This document shows positions 8,194 to 16,268 of a DNA stretch of 31,199 nt, one piece after another. A model generated the notes under the pieces. That model was not told the DNA's origin, ran no database searches, and saw nothing but the letters and a program-made list of their open reading frames with translations. The stretch lies in contig DCZD01000042.1 of assembly GCA_002331255.1 (NCBI GenBank), positions 1-31,199 on the forward strand, written 5' to 3'. The stretch's first letter is position 1, and each line of letters starts with the position of its first letter. Position numbers and translations under genes: made by a program. The DNA is from Acidimicrobiaceae bacterium UBA2093. GTDB taxonomy: Bacteria > Actinomycetota > Acidimicrobiia > Acidimicrobiales > Ilumatobacteraceae.

Positions 8194-10218
8194 TGTCAGC
8201 GTTCCATCGGCGGCACGAATGACGAGTTCAACGGTGTGATCGCCTGGTGACATCAATGTCGAGTCGATGATCGCCGTATATCCGTAGACACCTTCAGCCC
8301 CACTCAGTTCGCCGACAACTCCGGCTGCAATTCCGTCAATCACCAAGATGCCTTCAGTACCGGCCTGGAATGCGGCGCTTACGATCCCTCCGTTGATAGT
8401 CACCGCAACTCGAGTTCCCGGCTGCGCTGAAAGATTGACGAAGTCTTCTGGGCGACTGACTGTCCACTTGAGAATTTTGTCGGTTGCATCCTTCACGTCG
8501 AGACGCTGTCCGATGAGTCCCGCCGAAGCACCGACAGCCGCCACCGAACTGACCCCGCCATCGGATGGAACCACAGTGTCGTAATAGGCCACGCGGCGTT
8601 GGAGGTCCGCGAACGTTTCGGAGACCTGTCCGCGCTTGCCTGTCGCCGTCTCAATCGGCCGCTTATCCCGCTGCGGACATCCCCCCTGAAGAGACGAACC
8701 CAAGAATTGCCAGTCCGTCTCAACGTCGAGCACATCCACGATGGTCGGCACGATGTCGAGATTCGATGATGCACAATCGGAGGTCTCTCCGGACTGCTGG
8801 CCCGGGTACTTCACGAATGTCGGCACCTTGTAGATGTCGAGCACGCGATCGCGATCTTTCAACACAACATTCCTCTGCTGTTTCCCGGGCACAAAGGAAA
8901 TCCCGTGATCAGCAGTGACGATGAACAACATCTTGTCCCACAACCCCGCATCCTTGAACACCTTCACTGCTTGCCCTATAGCCTTGTCAGTTCCGATGAA
9001 TTGATGCATGAAGCGTTGATAATTGTCGCGCGCACCATCTCCGATTTCAGGATTACTCGTCGTGCTGTAAACCGGAATAGAAGTGATGCGCTGGTCCGGA
9101 GTCATGTACCACGGTGCGTGCGGGACAAGTGCGTGCACCAGCCGAAATGCGGTTCCGACTCTGTTCGAAGTTTCAACGAGGTCACGCGCGCCGTCCACGA
9201 TCGCGTTCGCCTGACCAAGCGCGCCGGTCTTCAGCTGTTCAACAAAGCGGGACTCGACTGCCCCAAAGCCACCCCAACCATGCTCGGTATCTGGCAAACC
9301 GCGCCGTGAGTAATACGGCAGTGCCCGCTGGCCGTACACCACCAAGGCATCTTTCAAGAAAGACCAGAGACGCGACCCTGAAAACCCCGTCGCTTGTTCG
9401 GTATTGCTACAGACATCGCTAGGACACAGCGAAGTAACTGGCTCGACCGCATCGACATTCATTTTGTCGCCGAGCAAAGTAAAGATGTTTCGCGGATGCA
9501 AAGCCAGGAACGGGCTGTCGTCTTTCTCTGGGATCTTGGACGCCATGATTCCGGGCACAGCTTGATGGGTGAAGTTTGAGATCGCAGTGTTATCGCGATA
9601 CCACGTGGCCTCGGAAGCCAACGCTGAGAAATTAGGGAACCGCTCAGCATTGATACGCCCGTCGGTGCCGAGCATCGCATACAGAGGCGCTTCATCCATG
9701 ATGACCATGAACACAGGAACATCTGTGCGGCCCACCGACGCTTCAGCAAAAGTCGTCGCCCCTGGGAACAGGATTGGCTGAGCTTGAAGCACGAATGTCG
9801 CAAACACTGCGACAGCGACAACCGAGAGCCAACTGACCCACTGACGCAACGATGCTCGTGCGGCATATAGCCGAGTTAGGAGATACGCGAATACGACGCT
9901 CGCCGGATAGACGAAATAGTCGCGTTCTACCTTCAACCAGCGCAAGAGGACCATTCCGAATACAAATAAGAACAAGAACACAATCGTCAGCTCGACGGAC
10001 CGATGCACGGTCGCTCCGAAACGAATGCTGAAACGGTCGACCCCCGTGGCGAGTAGCGCTGGCACAAGCATGACGAGCACGATGAAAACACCAATTTCTA
10101 GGCGTCCGACTTTGGCTGCGGAGAACACGGTGAGGTTGGTGCCGTACAAGTCGAGCAGCGGTTGCGACACTGCGATCGTTGCTAGTGCCAGATACGTCAC
10201 AAATCGTCTCAGTGCCAC
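8170..10218 (-). CDS. Membrane sulfatase / LTA-synthase-like phosphotransferase (paralog A)
   Basis: A 682-residue alkaline-phosphatase-superfamily protein. Five N-terminal TM helices (roughly residues 5-145) are followed by an extracytoplasmic catalytic domain. Metal/active-site features are MDEAPL (Asp175-Glu176), a candidate nucleophile Thr217 in SNFTHQAVPG, HALVPHAPW (362-370) and TADHGISF (Asp437-His438). The last ~150 residues look like a beta-rich accessory domain. Relatives transfer phosphoglycerol, phosphoethanolamine or hydrolyse sulfate esters at the cell surface; which applies is unknown. The open frame extends to 10326, but that extension is non-membrane-like and crosses the divergent gene. 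GTG 10218 gives the normal start before TM1. That GTG lies inside the inverted repeat 10212-10234. It is paralogous to 24127-26439. Confidence 0.87.
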   Translation of the reverse strand: MALRRFVTYLALATIAVSQPLLDLYGTNLTVFSAAKVGRLEIGVFIVLVMLVPALLATGVDRFSIRFGATVHRSVELTIVFLFLFVFGMVLLRWLKVERDYFVYPASVVFAYLLTRLYAARASLRQWVSWLSVVAVAVFATFVLQAQPILFPGATTFAEASVGRTDVPVFMVIMDEAPLYAMLGTDGRINAERFPNFSALASEATWYRDNTAISNFTHQAVPGIMASKIPEKDDSPFLALHPRNIFTLLGDKMNVDAVEPVTSLCPSDVCSNTEQATGFSGSRLWSFLKDALVVYGQRALPYYSRRGLPDTEHGWGGFGAVESRFVEQLKTGALGQANAIVDGARDLVETSNRVGTAFRLVHALVPHAPWYMTPDQRITSIPVYSTTSNPEIGDGARDNYQRFMHQFIGTDKAIGQAVKVFKDAGLWDKMLFIVTADHGISFVPGKQQRNVVLKDRDRVLDIYKVPTFVKYPGQQSGETSDCASSNLDIVPTIVDVLDVETDWQFLGSSLQGGCPQRDKRPIETATGKRGQVSETFADLQRRVAYYDTVVPSDGGVSSVAAVGASAGLIGQRLDVKDATDKILKWTVSRPEDFVNLSAQPGTRVAVTINGGIVSAAFQAGTEGILVIDGIAAGVVGELSGAEGVYGYTAIIDSTLMSPGDHTVELVIRAADGTLTSAGPPSP

Positions 10219-10234
10219 CAAGCAATGGTGGCAC
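10212..10234. repeat. Perfect 9-bp inverted repeat between divergent genes
   Basis: GTGCCACCA, a 5-nt spacer (AGCAA), then TGGTGGCAC. It lies between the divergent sulfatase-like and SGNH genes and covers the predicted GTG start of the former, 18 nt before the GTG of the latter. It could be an operator for both or an mRNA hairpin that hides the sulfatase start codon. Neither role is demonstrated. Confidence 0.7.
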
Positions 10235-10252
10235 ACATGACACAATGACCAC

Positions 10253-11014
10253 GTGGCACCCCCTCGACGTCGTCCCATGTTCGGCCGTTGGCCGCGCGTG
10301 CTGTTCCTGATCGGAACCGTGACCACGACACTGGCAGTTCACGCTGTCGATGCCTCCTCCACTACAACTTCCACCACCATCACCATGGTCGCCACGATCG
10401 GCTCGACTCCGACATCAACTTCCTCCACTGTCGCTACCCCAACAGCGCCAATCAAGCCGGGGGCGTTGTTTATTCTTGGCGACTCACTCTGTCTGGGCGC
10501 AGAAATCTTTGGCAAGTTGTCGACCACAGTCAAAGCATCGGCGAGATGGACCACGGTGGTGTCTGACTGCAAGATGGGTCGACGCGCTCTTGATGGACGA
10601 TCCATCTTGACCACGACACTTGAATCCAGAATGGACTTTGCCGGGATCGTGGTCGCTTTGGGAACAAATGACCTGCTGTCGCGTCGCGAGAAGGCCTACC
10701 CGGCATGGATCATCGAGGAGATGATGAGTCGAGCAAAGGGGAAACCCGTTCTCTGGGTCGAAGTGACCTATGGCGGAGTTCATCCCGACTATGTCGGTCG
10801 AGCAAGACGGTTCAACACAGCGCTAGCAACTGCTGCGAAGAGATATCCAAATCTGAGCATTGCTCCGTGGTTCGACGCATACCCATCAAAGTCGCGTTTG
10901 TGGGAGCGCGACGGCATTCATCCGACAGTCCCCGGATACCGAATGCGCGCAACGTTTCTCGCCAAGCAAATCTCACAATTCGCTACCTTTGGCGCTTCAT
11001 TCGCCACTCGATAA
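10253..11014 (+). CDS. Exported SGNH/GDSL-type hydrolase
   Basis: A 253-residue protein (or 245 from the ATG at 10277). An Arg-rich N-region precedes the hydrophobic stretch VLFLIGTVTTTLAVHA, i.e. a signal peptide or anchor. A Thr/Ser/Pro-rich linker follows, then an SGNH domain: ILGDSLCLG (block I, nucleophile Ser), the block II glycine region around SDCKMGRRALDG, ALGTNDLL (block III) and DGIHPTVPGYR (block V Asp and His). Such domains are esterases or acetyl-transfer partners acting on cell-surface glycans or peptidoglycan; the divergent sulfatase-like neighbour makes an envelope role attractive (inference). No Shine-Dalgarno precedes either start. Confidence 0.88.
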   Translation: MAPPRRRPMFGRWPRVLFLIGTVTTTLAVHAVDASSTTTSTTITMVATIGSTPTSTSSTVATPTAPIKPGALFILGDSLCLGAEIFGKLSTTVKASARWTTVVSDCKMGRRALDGRSILTTTLESRMDFAGIVVALGTNDLLSRREKAYPAWIIEEMMSRAKGKPVLWVEVTYGGVHPDYVGRARRFNTALATAAKRYPNLSIAPWFDAYPSKSRLWERDGIHPTVPGYRMRATFLAKQISQFATFGASFATR

Positions 11015-11074
11015 CCGCATCGACTCAGCGTTGATTCTCCACAATCCAGCACGACATCACTTCGCTCGGAATGG

Positions 11075-11102
11075 GTGACAGATACCGCGAAGGAAGTACG
11101 GT
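11075..11102 (+). promoter_or_regulatory. Candidate leaderless promoter of the zinc dehydrogenase gene
   Basis: GTGACA (11075-11080), a 16-nt spacer, then TACGGT (11097-11102). The GTG start at 11110 follows after 7 nt, so transcription would start at or next to the start codon. Confidence 0.5.
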
Positions 11103-11109
11103 TCACACC

Positions 11110-12057
11110 GTGCGCGCAGTCATCGCAAAGAACAAATCGGTCGAAGTCGTGGACATTCCGACACCGTCTGGAGACGGCACCCGCCTTCGCGTGACGAACG
11201 CAGGCATCTGTGGCAGCGATTTACACATTCTCGAATGGGGCATCAGCGACATCGTTCTCGGACACGAATTCGGTGGTCATGACGCTGCAGGAACCCTCTG
11301 GGCAGTGCGCCCAAAAAGCTCGTGCGGAGCCTGTGAAACCTGTGGACGAGATCTCGCCCATCTGTGCCGTGAGGCAACCAAGGACATGAACGGCATCTCG
11401 GCTCAAGGTGGTCTTGCCGAAGAGATCATCGTCCCAACTGATCGCCTCATCTCGCTGCCTTCATCAGTTCGCGCAGACGAAGTCAGCCTCGTAGAGCCAC
11501 TCGCAGTGGTGATGCATGGACTTCGACGGGGTCACGTTGAATCTGGCATGAAAGCCTCCGTGATCGGCGGGGGAAGCATCGGGCTTCTGACAGTCGCAGC
11601 GTTGCTCCATCGTGGGGCGTCCGTCGATGTCTATGCGCGACACGAACACCAACGCCTCGCAGCAGAACGACTCGGTGCGATTGTCCACGCGAGCGATGAG
11701 CGCCCCGACGCGACGCATGACGTTGTGTTCGATGCCGTATGCAACCAAGACAGTTTTGATTCAGCGATCGCCGCATGCCGACCGTCAGGGACGATGGTCG
11801 AATTCGGAATGTTCTGGACTCCAGTCACGATGTCGAATGAAGTGATGTTCAAAGAAATCACCATTGTTCCCTCGTTGTATTACAGCCACGACCACGATCA
11901 CGACGATTTCATAGATGCCGGTCACGTCTTGGGTGACTCACCAGACCTGGCCGACACGGTCGTCACACACCGATTCTCAATCGAAGATGCTGTTGAGGCA
12001 TTCCGGGTGGCAGCTGACCGAAAGTCCGGATCCATCAAGGTTCACATCAACCCATGA
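11110..12057 (+). CDS. Zinc-dependent alcohol dehydrogenase family (MDR) protein
   Basis: A 315-residue medium-chain dehydrogenase. Catalytic-zinc ligands are Cys34 in GICGSD and His52-Glu53 in GHEFGG. The structural-zinc cysteines are all present in CGACETCGRDLAHLC (72, 75, 78, 86). The Rossmann motif is VIGGGSIGLL, and strand 2 ends in YARHEH. It is shorter than the usual ~340-350 residues and resembles the threonine/sorbitol dehydrogenase branch; the substrate alcohol is unknown. The frame is open to an ATG at 11071. I choose GTG 11110 because MRAVIAKNKSVEVVDIP matches family N-termini and a TACGGT hexamer lies 7 nt upstream. Its stop overlaps the start of the downstream exporter by four bases. 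Confidence 0.9.
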   Translation: MRAVIAKNKSVEVVDIPTPSGDGTRLRVTNAGICGSDLHILEWGISDIVLGHEFGGHDAAGTLWAVRPKSSCGACETCGRDLAHLCREATKDMNGISAQGGLAEEIIVPTDRLISLPSSVRADEVSLVEPLAVVMHGLRRGHVESGMKASVIGGGSIGLLTVAALLHRGASVDVYARHEHQRLAAERLGAIVHASDERPDATHDVVFDAVCNQDSFDSAIAACRPSGTMVEFGMFWTPVTMSNEVMFKEITIVPSLYYSHDHDHDDFIDAGHVLGDSPDLADTVVTHRFSIEDAVEAFRVAADRKSGSIKVHINP

Positions 12058-13514
12058 CTCCACCGTCAACACACCGAGCAGACCGCCTTGCGGCTCGTCT
12101 CGGAATCGAATACAAGTGGATTGTCGCTGTCGTATTCGTGCTTGGCCTGTTCATCGACATCATGGACACGACCATCGTGAATGTCGCCATCCCCACGCTG
12201 GCGAGTGAATTCAACGTCACTGGCACCGGCATTGAATGGTTGGTGCTCGGATACCTTTTATCGCTTGCGGTGTGGATTCCAGCATCAGGCTGGATCGGCG
12301 ACAAGTTCGGAGCCAAGCGAACATTCCTATTCGCGTTGTTCATCTTCACGGTTGCGTCCGTGCTGTGCGGTACTGCGAACAGCCTTGGTCAGATGATTGC
12401 ATTCCGGATCTTGCAAGGAGTCGGCGGCGGAATGCTGACCCCGGTAGGCACTGCGATGTTGTTCCGGGCTTTTCCTCCTCAGGAGCGAGCCCGCGCATCA
12501 ACTGTCCTCATCGTGCCCACTGTCATAGCCCCGGCACTCGGCCCAATTGTCGGAGGTCTTCTCATAGACAACACCTCTTGGCGATGGATCTTCTATGTGA
12601 ACATTCCCATCGGACTCATCGGACTCGTCTTTGGTGCATTGTTCCTCAAGGAGAGCAAAGAAGCGACTGCCGGAAAGTTCGATGTTCCCGGTTTCTTGTT
12701 ATCCGGCCTTGGCCTTGCCGGGGTGCTGTATGCGCTCTCTCAGGCACCAGACCACGGTTGGCTGTCACCCTCTGTGCTCCTCACGGGCCTCGGAGGGCTG
12801 GCACTCTTTGTACTTCTGGTCGTGATCGAGACAAGGGTCGACCAACCAATGCTTGCGTTCCGGTTATATCGGGAGCGCATGTTTCGCAATTCGAACACGA
12901 TCAATACGTTGTCGTATGGAAGTTTTGCCGCGTTCCTGTTTCTCATTCCGCAGTTTCTGCAGATCATGCTGGGCTACAGCGCCCTCGACAGTGGCTTGGC
13001 GACATTTCCGCAGGCACTCGGAATCATTCTCGTCAGTCGCATTGTCGGTCGGGTGTATCACACAGTCGGCCCACGCCGACTCGTGACATTTGGTCTCATC
13101 GGGTGCTCGCTCTGCAGCCTGCCGATGGCATTCGTGTCCTTCGACGTCTCCTCTTGGACGATTCGTGCTCTCATGCTTGGTCGTGGACTGACCATGGCAT
13201 TTGCTTTTGTTCCCCTTCAGGCCGCAACCTACGCGAACATCACACCAGCCGACACTGGTCGAGCAAGTGCGATCTTCTCAACCCAGCGTCAAGTCTCTGC
13301 TGCCCTGGGTGTGGCGATCTTGTCAACTGTGTACATATCGCTCTCGAAACATGCTGGCGGTGGTGAGGTCACGATTGACGATCGCCTCACTGGGTTCCAC
13401 TGGGCGTTCCTCGGTTCAGCAGTTTTGATGTTCGTCGGAGGACTTGTCGCCTTTGCCGTACTCCGTGACAGCGACGCCGCCTCGACAATGCACCCACAGC
13501 CGGCCAAACACTGA
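12054..13514 (+). CDS. DHA2-family (EmrB/QacA-type) MFS exporter, 14 TM
   Basis: A 486-residue transporter with 14 predicted helices. TM1 carries DIMDTTIVNVAIP (DHA2 motif D1), the TM2-3 loop WIGDKFGAKRTF is motif A, RILQGVGGGMLTPVG is in TM4, and PTVIAPALGPIVGG is the antiporter motif C in TM5. These proteins expel hydrophobic drugs or metabolites by proton antiport. The ATGA overlap with the zinc dehydrogenase indicates translational coupling, so the exporter may handle a product or toxic substrate of that enzyme (inference). The gene faces the convergent esterase across 33 bp that contain a GC-rich hairpin. Confidence 0.93.
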   Translation: MTPPSTHRADRLAARLGIEYKWIVAVVFVLGLFIDIMDTTIVNVAIPTLASEFNVTGTGIEWLVLGYLLSLAVWIPASGWIGDKFGAKRTFLFALFIFTVASVLCGTANSLGQMIAFRILQGVGGGMLTPVGTAMLFRAFPPQERARASTVLIVPTVIAPALGPIVGGLLIDNTSWRWIFYVNIPIGLIGLVFGALFLKESKEATAGKFDVPGFLLSGLGLAGVLYALSQAPDHGWLSPSVLLTGLGGLALFVLLVVIETRVDQPMLAFRLYRERMFRNSNTINTLSYGSFAAFLFLIPQFLQIMLGYSALDSGLATFPQALGIILVSRIVGRVYHTVGPRRLVTFGLIGCSLCSLPMAFVSFDVSSWTIRALMLGRGLTMAFAFVPLQAATYANITPADTGRASAIFSTQRQVSAALGVAILSTVYISLSKHAGGGEVTIDDRLTGFHWAFLGSAVLMFVGGLVAFAVLRDSDAASTMHPQPAKH

Positions 13515-13525
13515 CCGCACTCCCA

Positions 13526-13540
13526 GCGCCTCTGCGGCGC
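13526..13540. terminator. Small GC hairpin at convergent gene junction
   Basis: GCGCC-TCTGC-GGCGC is a perfect 5-bp stem with a 5-nt loop, in the 33-bp gap between the convergent exporter and esterase stops. There is no T-run, so a terminator role is only suggested by location. Confidence 0.3.
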
Positions 13541-13547
13541 CGAAAGT

Positions 13548-14396
13548 TCAACGGGTCAAGAATCGTGCGATAACTGCGCGAGCCTGCTCGGTCTGCTCAG
13601 CGGCAAGCATGATGACTGGCCAGATGTGAGGCATGGTCGGCACGACATGAAGCTCACTGCGGACCCCCACACGAGAAGCCTTTGTGACAAACGTCAGGGA
13701 GTCATCCACCAACACTTCTTCCGCGCCCGCAAAGCAGAGGACATCTGGCAAGCCTGCGAGGTCGGCATGCAAGGGAGATGCGAGTGCGTGATTTCGCGGC
13801 AGGCCTTGCAAGTACGCATCTGCAGCCTCGTTCGCAGCAAGGCTCGAAAACATATTGTCGGTCCCGTCAAAGGCTGCATAGCTTGCTGCGGTCACTGTGA
13901 GATCAAGCCACGGCGACAGCAACACGAGCCCAGCGGGCAATGGCCGCCCAGCGTCTCTCGCAGCCACCGCCACCGATACTGCGAGCGCACCACCAGCAGA
14001 GTCGCCGCCGACGAAAACAGATGACGACGAAACAAGTTCGTCGTACACCGCGGCAGCATCGTGGAGAGCAGCCGGAAACGGATGCTCGGGGGCAAGGTGA
14101 TAATCAGGCACCACGACAACGCAGCCGGTTCGCTGCGCAAGGTCAGTCGCATAGTTCGTCCATGTACGTGGTGTTCCAATGCGAAAGCCCCCACCATGCA
14201 GATGAAGTAGTGCTCGCGAAGCGCCCCGGTCACCGGCCACCAAGCACTCGACGCCACCAATGTTCATGTTTGCTAAAGGAACTCCGTCAACAGGTGGCGT
14301 GTCGAGTGCAGCTCTTTCGCGTCGCTCGTTCAGTTCTGCATCTGCAACACCACCGGTGCGTGTGGCCGGCAAATTCCATCTCTTCTCAGTACTCAT
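13548..14396 (-). CDS. Alpha/beta hydrolase (HSL-type esterase)
   Basis: A 282-residue esterase of the hormone-sensitive-lipase family. The oxyanion-hole motif HGGGFRIG begins at residue 67, PDYHLAPEHPFPAAL is the family's conserved follow-on, and the nucleophile elbow is GDSAGGALA with Ser133. The acid is probably one of the Asp residues in EEVLVDDSL, and the base His lies in MPHIWPVI near residue 264. It probably hydrolyses a short-chain ester or lactone. Its ATG overlaps the upstream SDR stop by four bases (14393-14396), so ester cleavage and oxidation or reduction may act on the same compound. The substrate is not identifiable. Confidence 0.93.
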   Translation of the reverse strand: MSTEKRWNLPATRTGGVADAELNERRERAALDTPPVDGVPLANMNIGGVECLVAGDRGASRALLHLHGGGFRIGTPRTWTNYATDLAQRTGCVVVVPDYHLAPEHPFPAALHDAAAVYDELVSSSSVFVGGDSAGGALAVSVAVAARDAGRPLPAGLVLLSPWLDLTVTAASYAAFDGTDNMFSSLAANEAADAYLQGLPRNHALASPLHADLAGLPDVLCFAGAEEVLVDDSLTFVTKASRVGVRSELHVVPTMPHIWPVIMLAAEQTEQARAVIARFLTR

Positions 14397-15190
14397 CCGA
14401 AAAACACTCCCCCGTTAGGACGCAACACTTGCCCAGTGTAGAAACGACCAGCCTCGCTCATGAGATAAAGGATCGTCATTGCCATGTCCTGCACTTCGCC
14501 CGTCAGACCCAGAGGTGATTGTGCTGCGCGTGCTGTGAGATGCTCGTGTCGCTTCGCCTCGTCAAGGGTGCCATCCTCACGAAGATGAGTATTTCGCACC
14601 ATCGGAGTATCGACGAAACCGGGCGCGATCGCATTCACTCGTATGCCCCTCTCGCCGAACTCAAGCGCTGCCGTCCTCGTCAATTGCATGACCGCAGCCT
14701 TTGTCATTCCATATGCAGCCAGACTGGGGTACGGCATCTCGCCACCTGACGATGCGATGTTCACGATCGAGCCGCCCTTACCCATCACCGACCCCGCTGC
14801 CGCGATACCCCACAACACACCGAGCTGGTTGACCGCGAGTACTTCGTTGACATGGTCTGGCGTGATGTCTTCAATGAGCGAGTACCGCAAGATGCCAGCG
14901 ATGTTTGCCCATCCATCCACTCGGCCGTGCGACGCGAGCGTTCGCTGCGCAACACCCATCAGGTCCTCACGACGGCTCACATCGGCTACAGCGAAGGTGC
15001 ACTGAAGGTTCTCCGCTGCAGCGAGTGCCTTGGTTTCTTCCATCACATCGGCATTGCGGTCGATCCCCACGACACGCGCGCCGGCCCGAGCCAGGGTCAA
15101 AGTGGTCTCCCGACCCATACCCATGGCGGCCCCGGTGACGACGGCGACTCGCCCGTCAAGTGAGAAAAGGTCTTCGATACGTCGATCCAT
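14393..15190 (-). CDS. SDR family oxidoreductase
   Basis: A 265-residue classical SDR with TGAAMGMG at about 19-26, Asp44 at the end of strand 2 (favouring NAD(H)), the NIAG motif (96-99), Asn121, Ser147/148, Tyr160 and Lys164 (YGMTK). TAGTTT lies 6 nt before the ATG, suggesting a leaderless transcript, and the octamer TTCCGGAC directly precedes the ATG. It is translationally coupled to the esterase and divergent from the IclR-SDR pair, so it probably belongs to a small IclR-controlled catabolic pathway. The substrate is unknown. Confidence 0.92.
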   Translation of the reverse strand: MDRRIEDLFSLDGRVAVVTGAAMGMGRETTLTLARAGARVVGIDRNADVMEETKALAAAENLQCTFAVADVSRREDLMGVAQRTLASHGRVDGWANIAGILRYSLIEDITPDHVNEVLAVNQLGVLWGIAAAGSVMGKGGSIVNIASSGGEMPYPSLAAYGMTKAAVMQLTRTAALEFGERGIRVNAIAPGFVDTPMVRNTHLREDGTLDEAKRHEHLTARAAQSPLGLTGEVQDMAMTILYLMSEAGRFYTGQVLRPNGGVFFG

Positions 15191-15202
15191 GTCCGGAAAC
15201 TA
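15191..15202 (-). promoter_or_regulatory. Candidate leaderless -10 (TAGTTT) with overlapping TTCCGGAC site
   Basis: On the minus strand TAGTTT (15202-15197) is followed after 6 nt by the ATG at 15190. TTCCGGAC (15198-15191) overlaps the end of the hexamer and abuts the start codon. The same octamer lies upstream of the divergent IclR gene. Confidence 0.4.
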
Positions 15203-15253
15203 TCCCAAGAGACGCCGCAGCCGTGAGAGCATCATTTGCAATCACAAAATTCC

Positions 15254-15283
15254 TTTTGCGTCAGCCACTGTTTGTGCGCAAAA
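15254..15283. promoter_or_regulatory. Candidate operator: TTTTGCG / CGCAAAA inverted repeat
   Basis: Perfect 7-bp arms at 15254-15260 and 15277-15283, separated by 16 nt, lie midway in the divergent SDR/IclR intergenic region. The position suits binding by the adjacent IclR-type regulator, but no half-site is known for it. Confidence 0.35.
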
Positions 15284-15307
15284 CTCTCACTGTTCGGATG
15301 TGGGGCG

Positions 15308-15315
15308 TTCCGGAC
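15308..15315 (+). promoter_or_regulatory. TTCCGGAC element upstream of the IclR gene
   Basis: TTCCGGAC is the exact reverse-strand counterpart of 15191-15198, so each divergent gene carries the octamer in the same orientation near its start. It could be a shared operator half-site. Confidence 0.35.
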
Positions 15316-15344
15316 GTATGGACGTGACAGCAAAGGGGGCACAC

Positions 15345-16268
15345 ATGGCAGCGCAACGTCGCTCGACCGAACCTCGTCCGGCATTGTCCGCCGAGCGCGC
15401 GATCTTGGTCGTGAATCTCCTTGTGGCGCATCCGAATGAGCGCTTTCCGCTCTCAGAGATCGGTAGGCGCACGAACATCAACCCGGCGTCACTTCACGCG
15501 CTTCTCGCGGTTCTTACCCGCTCCGGCTTCGTGACCCGACATCCGACGTCACGCACGTACGCAATCGGACCAGCACTCATTCCGATCGGAGACGCAGCGC
15601 GGCAGCAATCGCCGGTCATTCAACGCGCCATCGAATATGCGGACGATTTCAGTCGCACACGCGGTTTTGAGATGGCTGTCACTGTGCATACCGACTCCAA
15701 CATCATCGTCATTGACACGGTCGGCAATGCGTCACCGTTTGGTAGTTCGCTGCACCCCGGTCAGGTCATTCCGTTAGTTCCACCACTTGGAACGATCTTT
15801 CTCGCATGGGAGAGCGACGAGCGTGTCGAACGTTGGCTGAAAAGCGCAAAACCAGCGCTCACAACGGCGGAACGCGAAGATCAGTTGGCGATGCTCGACG
15901 CTGTGCGCGCACGTGGCTATGGCGTCGCACTCGAGTCTCCCGCACGACGCGCGCTCGGCGAAGTCATCCGCGATCGCTCAAATCGCGGTACTGCCGTCGA
16001 GCTGCTAGCCGACCTAGCCCATTCAACGTATATGTTGCGCAATATGGAAAACGGTCGTCGGTACGACGTCGTCGGAATCTACGCACCAGTATTCAACGAC
16101 TCTTCTCGCGTCGAAGTCGCAATAACTGTGGTTGGGCTTCCGTCCGGAATTAACGCCGAGGAAATCTCAGAAATCGCCGAAGAGGTTCGTGGAGCCGCGA
16201 CGGTCATCACTAAACAAACAGGCGGTCGCACTCCGACCGCACTGAACGGAGGAAGGGACGTCGCATGA
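15345..16268 (+). CDS. IclR family transcriptional regulator
   Basis: A 307-residue regulator. The winged helix-turn-helix occupies about residues 20-85 (FPLSEIGRRTNINPASLHALLAVLTRSGF, then the wing RHPTSRTYAIGPALI). An IclR-type effector-binding domain follows but is divergent. The frame is open far upstream; ATG 15345 is chosen because AGGGGG lies 5 nt before it (15318 is an in-frame alternative). The stop overlaps the next SDR's ATG. By family precedent it probably autoregulates and controls the divergent SDR-esterase pair in response to a small catabolic ligand. Confidence 0.88.
   Translation: MAAQRRSTEPRPALSAERAILVVNLLVAHPNERFPLSEIGRRTNINPASLHALLAVLTRSGFVTRHPTSRTYAIGPALIPIGDAARQQSPVIQRAIEYADDFSRTRGFEMAVTVHTDSNIIVIDTVGNASPFGSSLHPGQVIPLVPPLGTIFLAWESDERVERWLKSAKPALTTAEREDQLAMLDAVRARGYGVALESPARRALGEVIRDRSNRGTAVELLADLAHSTYMLRNMENGRRYDVVGIYAPVFNDSSRVEVAITVVGLPSGINAEEISEIAEEVRGAATVITKQTGGRTPTALNGGRDVA

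Noticed and set aside
12236..13366. 376-codon open frame overlapping the DHA2 exporter
   Set aside because: It lies in another frame of a well-recognised transporter gene, is Arg/His/Cys/Ser rich and has no family features; a shadow of codon bias.
15030..15344. Upstream extension of the IclR regulator
   Set aside because: It crosses into the divergent SDR gene; a good ribosome site before ATG 15345 and the normal IclR N-terminus support the shorter form.
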